From contig SEFA01000020.1 in the NCBI GenBank assembly GCA_004210455.1, positions 1 to 64,000 of the forward strand: a stretch of DNA of 64,000 nucleotides. Reading direction: 5' to 3'. The position numbers and the translations under genes are program-made. Each line of letters begins with the position of its first letter. Within the stretch, counting starts at the first letter, position 1. Positions 46,276 through 54,744 of the stretch are shown here, piece by piece. The stretch comes from Rubrivivax sp. (GTDB lineage: Bacteria; Pseudomonadota; Gammaproteobacteria; Burkholderiales; Burkholderiaceae_C). The notes beneath the pieces were generated by a model, which saw only the letters and a list, made by a program, of their open reading frames with translations, did no database searches and was not told the DNA's origin.

Positions 46276-46742
46276 CTTGGATCTCCCGACTTCTGGAGAA
46301 ATATCGCCCCAGGGGCACAGCCCGTCCACGATCTATTAGGACGGGGGGCAGCCTGGGGCGAGGGAACAAAGTCTAGCGACGGGCGGTCGATCCGCAGACG
46401 ATTTTCAGGTGAACCGATGGCCATTCGACACAGCCCTCAAGGGTGTTGATCCAGGCCGTTGACCGGTGCCACAATCCGCGCCTTCCCCCCCATTGGAGCC
46501 CCCCGTGGACAGTGCCCCCAGTCCTTTCGCGACGCGAGCCGGAACGGCCGCCGCACGACTGACGCGCTGACCGGCTCCGGTCGCGCGCGCCGCCGCGCGG
46601 CCCTTCCTTCTCCTGTCGCATCGATCGCCTTCCCGAGGCAACCGTCGCCCTTGTGCGACGACTCACCCGATCCGATCCATCGTGAAGCGCCTCGTCATCA
46701 CCCGCCAATGGGGGTGCATGACAGTGCGCTCAGGAGTCCTTC
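46276..46742. other. Gene-free 467-base stretch with a possible short leader ORF
   Basis: No full gene is supported. A 21-codon frame (46505-46570, GTG start, GGAG a few bases upstream) sits in it, and GAGCCGG (46536-46542) pairs with CCGGCTC (46571-46577). It may be a leader peptide with a hairpin, or chance. Promoters for the NYN gene and the 46743 gene should also be here. Confidence 0.4.
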
Positions 46743-47411
46743 ATGCGCTTTTTCCTGCTGGTCCTGCTGACCGGCCCGCTGTTATCCGCTGCCTGCCTCG
46801 CCGCCGGCGGGCATCACGCCGTCGATGACGCCGCGACCGTCGACCCCGGTCAATGCAACCTCGAACTCTGGACCGAGCACTCGAACCTCGATCGTCGCCA
46901 GCGCCAGCACGCCGGTCTCGGCTGCAACCTGCTGGGTGCGGAAGCCGGCATCAACGCCGATCGGGAGACGTCCCGGTCGGCGTCGTCGCTCCACCTGCAC
47001 GGCGTGCAACTCAAGTGGGCGACCGCCCTGCAGCCCCAGCTCGCGATCGGCGTGGTCGCCGGGCTGGGGTGGCAAGACCAGACCCCGCGTTCGCAGCAGT
47101 CGCTGCTGGTGCCAATGACCTGGACCCCGCGCGAGGACCTGGCGTTCCACCTGAACCTGGGACGTTCCCGATTGAAAGGCGGTGACGCCCGCACTCAGCG
47201 CGGCATCGCCGCCGAGTGGCAGATGAGCCCCGGCTGGCAGACGCTCGCCGAGTATTTCCATGATGGCGAACGGCCGTTGTCGCGGCTCGGCTTGCGTCGC
47301 ACGCTGAGCGACCAGTTGACGGTGGACGTGAGCTACGCGAGAACCGGCGCCGTGCGGACGCCGAAGGAAGGCTGGTGGACGATCGGCGCGAACTGGACCT
47401 TCGGCCAGTGA
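46743..47411 (+). CDS. Predicted outer-membrane beta-barrel protein
   Basis: 222 residues. AGGAG precedes the ATG. Signal peptide MRFFLLVLLTGPLLSAACLA, then alternating amphipathic strands (CNLELWTEHSN, LQPQLAIGVVAGLGW, LLVPMTWTPREDLAFHLNLG, WQTLAEYFHDG, QLTVDVSYARTG) ending in the aromatic WTIGANWTFGQ. Two Cys (QCNLE, LGCNLLG) could form a disulfide. No named family is recognised. Not in an operon. Confidence 0.65.
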   Translation: MRFFLLVLLTGPLLSAACLAAGGHHAVDDAATVDPGQCNLELWTEHSNLDRRQRQHAGLGCNLLGAEAGINADRETSRSASSLHLHGVQLKWATALQPQLAIGVVAGLGWQDQTPRSQQSLLVPMTWTPREDLAFHLNLGRSRLKGGDARTQRGIAAEWQMSPGWQTLAEYFHDGERPLSRLGLRRTLSDQLTVDVSYARTGAVRTPKEGWWTIGANWTFGQ

Positions 47412-47495
47412 GCATGCCATTCCCGCATGAGTAAAGTCGCGGGTCGAGTAAGGCCATTGGGCAGACTCCGTCCGTCGTCAATCTGGAGGACAAGA

Positions 47496-47537
47496 ATGTC
47501 GCTCCCCCCTGCCGGGTGCCCCCGGCCGCGCGATTGA
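47496..47537 (+). CDS. Possible 13-residue leader peptide before the peroxiredoxin
   Basis: ATG behind a strong GGAGGACAAGA, then thirteen codons rich in Pro with one Cys (SLPPAGCPRPRD) and a TGA stop. The following GC-rich bases can fold. Position, 70 bases before the peroxiredoxin start, would suit translation-coupled control. Short enough to be chance. Confidence 0.35.
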   Translation: MSLPPAGCPRPRD

Positions 47538-47606
47538 CGACGAGAATCGCCCGGCTTGCCGCTTCGCCGCTCGAAGGCGACGGCACTTTCAACCTTGGAG
47601 CCCACC

Positions 47607-48266
47607 ATGTCCCTGCGCATCAACGACATCGCCCCGAACTTCACCGCCAAGACGACGAAGGGGGAGATCGACTTCCACAACTGGATCGGCGACAGCTACG
47701 CCATCCTGTTCTCGCATCCGAAGGACTTCACGCCGGTGTGCACGACCGAGCTGGGCTACATGGCGAGGATCGAGCCCGAGTTCACCAAGCGCAACGCCAA
47801 GCTGATCGGCCTGTCGATCGACCCGGTCGAGAACCACTCGAAGTGGGCGGCGGACATCGAGGAGACGCAAGGCGCCGCGGTGAACTACCCGATGATCGGC
47901 GACACCGACCTGAACGTGGCCAAGCTCTACAACATGCTGCCGGCCGAAGAGCCGGGCACGTCCGACGGCCGCACGGCGGCGACGAACGCGACGGTGCGTT
48001 CGGTGTTCATCGTCGGTCCGGACAAGAAGATCAAGCTGACGCTGACCTACCCGATGACCACGGGTCGCAACTTCGACGAGATCCTGCGCGTGCTGGACTC
48101 CATCCAGCTGACCGCCAAGCACCGCGTCGCCACGCCGGTGAACTGGAAGCACGGCGACGACGTGATCATCGCGGGCTCTGTGTCCGACGACGAAGCCAAG
48201 ACGATCTATCCGGAAGGCTGGAAGGCGCCGAAGCCTTACCTGCGCATCGTCAAGCAGCCGAAGTGA
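47607..48266 (+). CDS. 1-Cys peroxiredoxin (Prx6 group)
   Basis: 219 residues. Reduces peroxides through the single peroxidatic Cys45 in HPKDFTPVCTTELG; no second Cys exists, so an outside thiol such as glutathione or glutaredoxin must regenerate it. The Prx6-type C-terminal extension (HRVATPVNWKHGDDVIIAGSVSDDEA) and the YPEGWKAPKPYLRI end are complete. ATG 47607 has GGAG upstream. A near-perfect terminator follows. Together with katG 2 kb away it adds to the peroxide defence of this region. Confidence 0.95.
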   Translation: MSLRINDIAPNFTAKTTKGEIDFHNWIGDSYAILFSHPKDFTPVCTTELGYMARIEPEFTKRNAKLIGLSIDPVENHSKWAADIEETQGAAVNYPMIGDTDLNVAKLYNMLPAEEPGTSDGRTAATNATVRSVFIVGPDKKIKLTLTYPMTTGRNFDEILRVLDSIQLTAKHRVATPVNWKHGDDVIIAGSVSDDEAKTIYPEGWKAPKPYLRIVKQPK

Positions 48267-48309
48267 GGACGGCGTGAGGGCCAATGCCCTCGGCAGTCGC
48301 AGTCAATGA

Positions 48310-48349
48310 GGCCGGCGCCCCCCCTCCGATGGGGGGGCGCCGGCCTTTT
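48310..48349 (+). terminator. Rho-independent terminator of the peroxiredoxin gene
   Basis: A perfect 15-bp stem (GGCCGGCG plus seven C, mirrored by seven G plus CGCCGGCC) around TCCGAT, followed by TTTTC. Forty-three bases past the stop. Confidence 0.93.
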
Positions 48350-48415
48350 CGCTTCCTGCGTCGATAACATCCGCGGCGTCAATGCGGCGAACGACCGCAT
48401 CGCAGGGAGTCGAAG

Positions 48416-49324
48416 ATGGATCATCCACGTCGCTGGATCGTGGCGGGCGGGCTGCTCTTGGCCGCCGCGGCGATCGCAGTCCCGTTCTGGCCTGAATCGC
48501 CGAAAGACGAGCGCGTCGTTTTGGCTCGCGCGTCCGCCGTCACTCAGGTGCCGGCGTCCGTGCCGCAACGCGCTGCCGAACCCGACGTCGCGACCGCCGG
48601 GACGACCGGGCAGATCGAGAAGCCCGCGCCAGCTGTCATGCCGGCCTCAGCGGCGGCAAGCGGCGCCACGGCCAAAGCCCCCGTTGAGTTCAAGCCGCCC
48701 ACGCTGCAGGACTTCGGCCAGGTCGTGTTGATCGGCATGCACGGCGGTACGCCGAAAGAGGCCGGTGAAGCCGCTTTCGTGCTTCAGACCTGTCTGCGGG
48801 CGTCGCTGTACGACGGGTCGGACACGGCCAGGCGCGTGAGCGCGCAGGATCCGAAGCGCAACAGCAGGATCGCCGCAGCGGCGTGGCTCGAAGGTCAATG
48901 CAAGTCGATCACGCCGGAGATGCAGGCCCAGCGCGGCGCGCTTGCGGCACGCGCCGTCGAGGCGGGCGGGCGCGACGCCGCCGACGTGGCCCTGATCTAT
49001 GGACGCTCTGTCGGCTACCGACCGCCCGAGGCGATGCGTCAGCCCTTGCTCAACGCGATGAACGCCGCTTTCCGAGACGGCGATCGGGACATCGTCCAGG
49101 AGTTCGCCTTCAACGGCGCGCGACTGGGGCTTTCCAAGGCCGAGGCGCGGGCCTACTTCCTGGTGGCCATGTCCGAGGCGCGGGAGGAGGACAGGCCGCT
49201 CCACGAAACGCTGCTGCGGGAGGGACCTTTCCGCGACATGCCCGAGGACGCGGTCCGCGAGTCCGAATCGATCGCCGAACGCCTGAAGCAGGAACGCAAG
49301 TCTCCGGGCAGGCCGAAGGGATGA
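48416..49324 (+). CDS. Exported protein of a triplicated unknown family, copy 1
   Basis: 302 residues. One N-terminal membrane helix (RWIVAGGLLLAAAAIAVPF), an Ala/Pro/Thr linker to ~95, then a helical domain with the family blocks: DFGQVVLIGMHGGTPKEA, a Cys in VLQTCLR, a second Cys in GQCKSITPEMQ, IYGRSVGYRPPEAMRQPLL, and GLSKAEARAYFLVAM. The two Cys are shared by all three copies and could be bridged in the periplasm. The stop overlaps the next ATG (ATGA), so the first two genes are translationally coupled. I do not recognise the family. Confidence 0.75.
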   Translation: MDHPRRWIVAGGLLLAAAAIAVPFWPESPKDERVVLARASAVTQVPASVPQRAAEPDVATAGTTGQIEKPAPAVMPASAAASGATAKAPVEFKPPTLQDFGQVVLIGMHGGTPKEAGEAAFVLQTCLRASLYDGSDTARRVSAQDPKRNSRIAAAAWLEGQCKSITPEMQAQRGALAARAVEAGGRDAADVALIYGRSVGYRPPEAMRQPLLNAMNAAFRDGDRDIVQEFAFNGARLGLSKAEARAYFLVAMSEAREEDRPLHETLLREGPFRDMPEDAVRESESIAERLKQERKSPGRPKG

Positions 49325-50241
49325 GTGCGGTGAAGGAACGGGGAGCAGCCTTCGCGGGCGCCGCATTGGCCACGCTTGGCACGATCGCGGCGCTGGCGTA
49401 TTTCTCGATCACGCCCACGGCCGTTGAGCCTCTGGTGCGGCCCTCCGCTGCACCGGCCTTTGAGCCAGTGGCCACCACCACGCCCGAACAAATCGCCAAT
49501 GAGGCCGCGCTCCCGGCCTCGATAACAAAACAGGCTGCCCCGGTACGTCGAGGCCCAGCCGAAGCCAATGACGATCCCCTTGTCCCTCCCCTCGCCATCG
49601 GCGCATCCGCTGCGATGCGCGACTTCGGCCAGATCGTGATTTCCGCCTTCAATGACGGCACGCCCGAGCAACTCAGCGAAGCGGTGAACATCATGTCGGC
49701 CTGCCGCTTCAATCCGGACCTCGTGCAACACATTGAGCGGATGAGAACGGACGGCCGCCTTGCCGGAGAAGCGGGCGATGTCGCGATCAACGCATTCAAC
49801 GAGCGCGGTCGGCGCTGCCAATCCATTCCTCCGGATCTCATGGCTCGCCAGAAAGAGCTCGCCGAACGGGCGCTGCTCGCGGGCTCGCGGAAGGTCGCTG
49901 CGATCTACGGCGAACTCGTCGGCTTCGATCCGCCCGCGGCGATGAAGGGGCCATTAGGCGATGCGCTGCGGGCGGACTTCTTCAGCGGCGACACCATCGC
50001 TCCCTTGATGCTCGCGCGCCACCCCGAAGTGTTCGGACTTTCCCGCATCGAGATTCGCGCCTACGAGATCTCGTTCGAGGCGCTCGACAGCACGCGTACG
50101 AGCCGTTCGAAGCGCCCCCGCACACCTTTCGAGTTCGACGTTCCTACGCCGCCGTACAGCGACGACGAGCAGAAGCAGGCCGATCTGCTCGCGCAGGCGT
50201 GGCTGCGCCGCGTCAAGAAGCCGGCCCCCTCGCCGAGTTGA
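49321..50241 (+). CDS. Exported protein of a triplicated unknown family, copy 2
   Basis: 306 residues. Starts in the ATGA overlap with copy 1. Membrane helix AFAGAALATLGTIAALAYF, an extended linker, then the family domain in a more diverged form: DFGQIVISAFNDGTPEQLSEA, ACRF, RRCQSIPPDLM, IYGELVGFDPPAAMKGPLGDAL and GLSRIEIRAYEISF. It ends in a Pro/Ser tail. The divergence, together with conserved Cys and the PPxAM motif, suggests the copies have different partners or cargo. Confidence 0.75.
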   Translation: MSAVKERGAAFAGAALATLGTIAALAYFSITPTAVEPLVRPSAAPAFEPVATTTPEQIANEAALPASITKQAAPVRRGPAEANDDPLVPPLAIGASAAMRDFGQIVISAFNDGTPEQLSEAVNIMSACRFNPDLVQHIERMRTDGRLAGEAGDVAINAFNERGRRCQSIPPDLMARQKELAERALLAGSRKVAAIYGELVGFDPPAAMKGPLGDALRADFFSGDTIAPLMLARHPEVFGLSRIEIRAYEISFEALDSTRTSRSKRPRTPFEFDVPTPPYSDDEQKQADLLAQAWLRRVKKPAPSPS

Positions 50242-50299
50242 GTCTCCCGGCCTCCCACGTCGACCCATCGTCGACCTCCGCCTTGCAAAGGAAGATGAC

Positions 50300-51175
50300 A
50301 TGAGCCTCTCGCGCCGCATCGCCTTGCTTCTCGCATTGGGCACCTTGCTCGGGGCGACGACGCTCGCATGGCTGTGGAAGAGCTCCGCTGAGGGCGATCG
50401 CATCGACCGCTCTCGCGCCCAGCCCGAGCGGACTCCTGCGGCCAAGGAACCGCTGGCAGCCGTCCGCCCCCCCACTGGTCCCGATCGGCAGGTTCAGCAG
50501 CCGCCGCCGATCGTCCCGTCGGAAACACCCGCAAGGCTGACCCCTCCTGCGGCCGATGTCGATCCCGGCCAGTCCGTGCTCATCGCCATCCACGGAGGAA
50601 CGTCCCTGCAGGCCGCGCAGGCGGCGATGACGCTCTCGAACTGCCGCGGCATGGAAGGCCTCGGGGAGAAGCTCCGAAATCTCAAGCCCACCGCAAAACT
50701 GACGCCGGACAAGCTGACGGAGGTCGCCGCTATCACCGACCAGAGCGCGCGCCGCTGCCAGTCGATCACGGAGGACATGCAGACTCACTTGGCCGAACTT
50801 GCCGAAAAGGGATTGCGAGCGGGCTACTACGAGGTGTCGACCATTTATGGGAACGCGGTGAACTATCGACCACCGGAGGCCATGCGCCAGCCATTGCTGG
50901 ACGGCTTGCGTCGGACCTTCGTCGAAGGCTCTGCCCATGTCGCCGGCATCGTTGCGATGGAGGGCATGAAGCTCGGCCTCACGGCCATCGAAGCACGCGC
51001 CTTCCACATCGTCGCCGAGGACGATGACGGCCCGGCTTTCAAGGAACTCCGCCAAAGCGCGCTTCCCTACCTGCCTTTCGGAAAGCTGAGCGACGCCGAG
51101 GTCCGCCAGGCCGAAGCACTGGCGGAGCAACTGAAGAGGGAGCGGAAGAAGGCGCCCCAGCGCTATGACGGCTGA
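50300..51175 (+). CDS. Exported protein of a triplicated unknown family, copy 3
   Basis: 291 residues. Membrane helix RIALLLALGTLLGATTLAWLW, Pro/Arg-rich linker, then GQSVLIAIHGGTSLQAAQAA, SNCRG, RRCQSITEDMQTHLAELA, IYGNAVNYRPPEAMRQPLLDGL and GLTAIEARAFHIVA. It is closer to copy 1 than to copy 2. Fifty-eight bases follow copy 2, so the three form one operon, probably with the membrane gene at 51221. Confidence 0.75.
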   Translation: MSLSRRIALLLALGTLLGATTLAWLWKSSAEGDRIDRSRAQPERTPAAKEPLAAVRPPTGPDRQVQQPPPIVPSETPARLTPPAADVDPGQSVLIAIHGGTSLQAAQAAMTLSNCRGMEGLGEKLRNLKPTAKLTPDKLTEVAAITDQSARRCQSITEDMQTHLAELAEKGLRAGYYEVSTIYGNAVNYRPPEAMRQPLLDGLRRTFVEGSAHVAGIVAMEGMKLGLTAIEARAFHIVAEDDDGPAFKELRQSALPYLPFGKLSDAEVRQAEALAEQLKRERKKAPQRYDG

Positions 51176-51220
51176 GTCAGAATCCCGCCCTCCGCAACAA
51201 CAACGATCCAGGGAGGATCC

Positions 51221-51739
51221 ATGACCGACAAGAAAACCATCCGCCGACAGATGGACGCGATGCTCGCCGAGGGAAAGGGCAAGACAGAGATATTCCGGCA
51301 GCTGTCGGGACAAGGCGTCAAGGACCGCCATCTGGCCGCCTGGCTGGCCAGCAAGCCCGACCTCCAGGCCTTCGCCGAGATGAAGCTGCACGTCAACATC
51401 CTCACGGCCTTCATGATCCTGCAGGCGCTGATCATTTTCGCGATCACCGTGTCCGTCTCCGTCTTCCTCGGACTGGCGCTGATGCTCATTCCACTGCTCT
51501 TCGCCTGGGGCTTCCGCCAACCCCGGGCCGGCGCCTACGCCGGCTATCTCTTCCTCTCGATCATCACGTTGGGTCGCAACTTCGCCGGCATGTTCCCGCT
51601 GACGGCCGGCAGCATCGCCGGCTTTGCGATCTCGGTCGGGATCATCGGATACGTCTTCTGGATCCAGCGCCGCATTTATCCCGACATGAGCTTCATCGGT
51701 CCGAACCGCAAGGGGCTCAAGTTCGTGTTCACGACCTGA
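51221..51739 (+). CDS. Multispanning membrane protein of unknown function
   Basis: 172 residues. A charged N-terminal helical stretch (TIRRQMDAMLAEGKGKTEIFRQLSGQGVKDRHLAAWLA, residues 5-45, shown in part) is followed by about four hydrophobic helices (NILTAFMILQALIIFAITVS, VFLGLALMLIPLLFAWGF, AYAGYLFLSIITLG, GSIAGFAISVGIIGYVFW) and a short basic end. The N-terminus looks like a small DNA- or protein-binding helix bundle. No family recognised. It lies 45 bases after the third paralogue and is probably in its operon. Confidence 0.65.
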   Translation: MTDKKTIRRQMDAMLAEGKGKTEIFRQLSGQGVKDRHLAAWLASKPDLQAFAEMKLHVNILTAFMILQALIIFAITVSVSVFLGLALMLIPLLFAWGFRQPRAGAYAGYLFLSIITLGRNFAGMFPLTAGSIAGFAISVGIIGYVFWIQRRIYPDMSFIGPNRKGLKFVFTT

Positions 51740-51781
51740 AGTCGCTGCGTGCGCCGCAAAGGCGCGCGCCCTCACGGGGCG

Positions 51782-52681
51782 TTAAACCTTCAGGTCGAAG
51801 TAGCCCGCGTCCTCCAGGTCCTCCGCCAGCGTCGGATGCCGCGGCGCCCAGCCGAGCGTCTCGCGCGTGACGGTGCTCGTCGCCGCGAGGCTCAAGCCGG
51901 CGAACTTCGTGAACCAGCCGAAGTGCGCCGGCGCCTCGTCGTGCGACAGACTCACCACCGGCACGCCGAGCCGCTCGCCGATCGCCGTCGCGATGTCCTT
52001 GAACGGGATCCGCTCCTCCGCGATCGCGTGCCAGCGCGCACCTGCCTTCGGCACTTCGATCGCCCGGCGGAACACCACCGCCGCATCGCGCCGATGCACC
52101 GCGCTCCACGCGTTCTGTCCGTCGCCGACGTAGGCCGATCGCCCCGTCCGGCGCGCGAGGTCGATGAGGATGGGCACGAAACCGTGATCGCCCGCGCCGT
52201 GCACCGTCGGCGAGAGCCGCACGGTGGCCGCGTTGATGCCCCGCGCTGCAAGCGCCAACGCGGTCGGCTCGGATGCTCGCGGATAGCCGTCCGACACCGG
52301 CAGGCACGGATCGCCTTCGTGACCCAGACGGCCCGACACCGGCATCGCCAGTCCCGAGGTCACCAGCAGCGGCCGCGTCGATCCGGCGATCGCCTCGCTC
52401 AGGGCTTCGATGGCGACTGCGTCGCGACGGCAGCTCTCGGCAAAGCGCGAGAAGTCGTGATCGAACGCCGTGTGGATGACCGCATCGGCCGCCGACGCGC
52501 CCGAGCGCAGGCTGTCCAGATCGTCGATCGTGCCGCGATGCACCTCGGCGCCGGCTCGGACCAGCGCTTCCGCGGATGCGTCCGACCGCGCCAGACCCAG
52601 CACCTGATGGCCGGCCTCGATCAATTCATCGACCACCGCCGACCCGACGAAGCCCGTGGCTCCAGTGACGAAAACGCGCAT
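51782..52681 (-). CDS. NAD(P)-dependent epimerase/dehydratase-like short-chain reductase
   Basis: 299 residues, extended SDR. Nucleotide motif VFVTGATGFVGSAVVDEL at the N-terminus (GxxGxxG), then AADAVIHTAF, and a catalytic Tyr in YPRASEPTALALA though in an atypical context (YxxxE rather than YxxxK). C-terminal substrate lobe ends HPTLAEDLEDAGYF. Many such proteins act as aldehyde or quinone reductases. It is divergent from the XRE regulator, which probably controls it; a 13-bp palindrome lies between. Confidence 0.82.
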   Translation of the reverse strand: MRVFVTGATGFVGSAVVDELIEAGHQVLGLARSDASAEALVRAGAEVHRGTIDDLDSLRSGASAADAVIHTAFDHDFSRFAESCRRDAVAIEALSEAIAGSTRPLLVTSGLAMPVSGRLGHEGDPCLPVSDGYPRASEPTALALAARGINAATVRLSPTVHGAGDHGFVPILIDLARRTGRSAYVGDGQNAWSAVHRRDAAVVFRRAIEVPKAGARWHAIAEERIPFKDIATAIGERLGVPVVSLSHDEAPAHFGWFTKFAGLSLAATSTVTRETLGWAPRHPTLAEDLEDAGYFDLKV

Positions 52682-52701
52682 GAGAGAAACCCTCGAAAGT
52701 T

Positions 52702-52714
52702 GATGCGACGCATC
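52702..52714. promoter_or_regulatory. Operator-like palindrome in the SDR/XRE divergent promoter
   Basis: GATGCG-A-CGCATC is a perfect two-fold sequence in the 78-base gap between the divergent SDR and XRE-type genes. A likely regulator site. Confidence 0.45.
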
Positions 52715-52759
52715 GTCCGCGCAGAATCCATCCCGGTGTAGTAGTGACCTTATCCAGGT

Positions 52760-53698
52760 ATGGCGGCTAACAGGATGAACAACGTCTTCCCCCTTCCCTC
52801 CCTGCCTTCTCCTTCTGATCGCGCCTCGACGCCTTCTTCCGGGCAACCCGTCGCGTCGGCCCAGGCGCCCAGGGACAACGTGCTCGGCGCCTACCTGCGC
52901 GATCGCCGCGAGCGGCTGGACCCCGCCGCGTTCGGATTGCCGATGACGCGCCGGCGCACGCCCGGTCTGCGCCGCGAGGAAGTCGCGCAGCGCGCGCACG
53001 TGAGCCCGACTTGGTACACGTGGCTGGAACAGGGGCGCGGCGGCGCGCCGTCGGAAGTGGTTCTCGAACGCATCGCCGCCGCACTGCTGCTCACGGACGT
53101 GGAGCGGGAGCATCTCTTCCTGCTCGCCTTCGGCCGCGCGCCCGAGACCCGCGCCCCGGAAGCGACCGGCATCACGCCGCGGCTGCAGCGCGTGCTGGAC
53201 GCGCTCACGCTGAGTCCCGCGATCGTGAAGACGCCGCTGTGGGACGTCGTCGGCTGGAACCGCGCGGCGAGCGCCGTGCTCACCGACTACAGCGCGCTGC
53301 CGCCCGAGCAGCGCAACATCGTGAAGCTGATCTTCTGCAACCCGCGCGTGAGAGCGGCGCAGGACGACTGGGAGAGCGTCGCGCGTTTCGTCGTCGCGGC
53401 TTTCCGCGCGGACTCGGCCCGTGTCACGGAGACGTCCAAGGTCGAAGCACTCGTGCGCGAGGTCAGCGCGCTCAGCCCCGAGTTCGAGCGCTTCTGGCGA
53501 GAGCACGACGTGAAGGCCTTCGGCGAAGGCGTGAAGCGCCTGCGGCACCCCGTCGTCGGACTGATCGCGTTCGAGTACTCGGCGTTCGCCGTCGATCAGC
53601 GACCGGACCTCGGGATGGTGGTCTACCAGCCTGCGACGCGCGAGGACGAGGAGAAGGTGAGCCGCCTGTTGAATCTCCAGGAGCCGGGCACGGCCTGA
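52760..53698 (+). CDS. XRE-type regulator with MmyB-like ligand domain
   Basis: 312 residues. Low-complexity N-terminus (to ~40), helix-turn-helix (LGAYLRDRRERLDP, RTPGLRREEVAQRAHVSPTWYTWLEQG), then the MmyB-type PAS-like ligand domain (LQRVLDALTLSPAIVKTPLWDVVGWN, RNIVKLIFCNPRVRAAQDDWESV, RHPVVGLIAFEYSAFAVDQRPDLGMVVYQP). Such regulators often repress a divergently coded reductase, and here an SDR lies just across the shared promoter. The effector is unknown, perhaps a fatty or quinone-like molecule. Confidence 0.87.
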   Translation: MAANRMNNVFPLPSLPSPSDRASTPSSGQPVASAQAPRDNVLGAYLRDRRERLDPAAFGLPMTRRRTPGLRREEVAQRAHVSPTWYTWLEQGRGGAPSEVVLERIAAALLLTDVEREHLFLLAFGRAPETRAPEATGITPRLQRVLDALTLSPAIVKTPLWDVVGWNRAASAVLTDYSALPPEQRNIVKLIFCNPRVRAAQDDWESVARFVVAAFRADSARVTETSKVEALVREVSALSPEFERFWREHDVKAFGEGVKRLRHPVVGLIAFEYSAFAVDQRPDLGMVVYQPATREDEEKVSRLLNLQEPGTA

Positions 53699-53702
53699 GG
53701 AA

Positions 53703-54611
53703 TCAGGCCAGGAAGAGCGCCCGCGCTTCCTCGAACACCCGCTGCAGATGATCCGCCACGGTGCGGATCACCCGATCCTTCCGGTCCTGCCCTCGGATCA
53801 GCAGCCACATCTCCCGCGGCTCGCGCACCGGTTCCAGCGCGCACGCGCGCAGCCCAGGCACCTGCCGCCCGATGTAATGCGGCAGCACCGCCAGGCCCGC
53901 GCCGGTCCTCGCCGCGATGGCCTGCGACATGTGGTTGTTCGCGCGGAACGCCACCCGCGCGCGCGGAAAGCGCTGCGCCAGCCACAACGCGTCGGGCATG
54001 TCGGCGCTTTCCTCGTCGAAGCCGACGAACACCGGATCGGAGCCGGTCTCGACGGTCTCGCAGACGGACGGCGTGCCGTAGAGACCGAAGCCCATCGTGC
54101 CCAGCGGCTTCACGATGAAGTCGCCATCCTTGGGCCGCGTGAGACGCACCGCGATGTCCGCCTTGTGCCGGTCCAGGCTCACCGCCCGCAGGTCCGTCGC
54201 GAGGTCGATGTCCAGTCCCGGATGCAGCACCGCGAGCGGCGCCAGCCGATCGATCAGGAAGCCCTGCGACAGGGCCGGCGGCGCGTTCACCCGCACCAGC
54301 CCGCGCACCGCGACCCCGTCGCCGCCGACGCCCTCGCGCGCCAGCGACTGCGCCGCGGCCTCCATCTCGCCCGCCGCTGCGAGCGCGCGCCTCCCCGCCG
54401 CCGTCAACACATAGCCGTCCGGCCGCCGGTCGACGAGCTTCTCGCCGAGGCTGTCCTCCAGCGACTGGATGCGCCGCGAGATCGTCGCGTGATTGACCGT
54501 CAGCGCGCGGGCCGCCGCCGACAGACTGCCGTGCCGCCCGAGCGCAAGGAAGACCCGCAGATCCTCCCAGTCGACGCCCCCGCGAAACCCTGTGCGTTTT
54601 TGATCAGCCAT
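53703..54611 (-). CDS. LysR-family regulator
   Basis: 302 residues. Winged HTH at 15-75 (LRVFLALGRHGSLSAAARALTVNHATISRRIQSLEDSLG) and a two-lobe effector domain (VRVNAPPALSQGFLIDRLAP, DIAVRLTRPKDGDFI, AGLAVLPHYIGRQVPGL). It is divergent from an SDR gene with 133 bases between, the standard LysR/target layout. The coinducer is not known. Confidence 0.92.
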   Translation of the reverse strand: MADQKRTGFRGGVDWEDLRVFLALGRHGSLSAAARALTVNHATISRRIQSLEDSLGEKLVDRRPDGYVLTAAGRRALAAAGEMEAAAQSLAREGVGGDGVAVRGLVRVNAPPALSQGFLIDRLAPLAVLHPGLDIDLATDLRAVSLDRHKADIAVRLTRPKDGDFIVKPLGTMGFGLYGTPSVCETVETGSDPVFVGFDEESADMPDALWLAQRFPRARVAFRANNHMSQAIAARTGAGLAVLPHYIGRQVPGLRACALEPVREPREMWLLIRGQDRKDRVIRTVADHLQRVFEEARALFLA

Positions 54612-54744
54612 TGAGACAGGATAGCGGCTACCGCCCAGGAGGGCCGGCTCCTAACCTGCTGTCCAACGCCGGACGACCATCGATCGCCGCGGCGTCCACG
54701 ACCCACCCGGATCCTCCCGATCCCCCATGAACAGGAGCCTCTCC

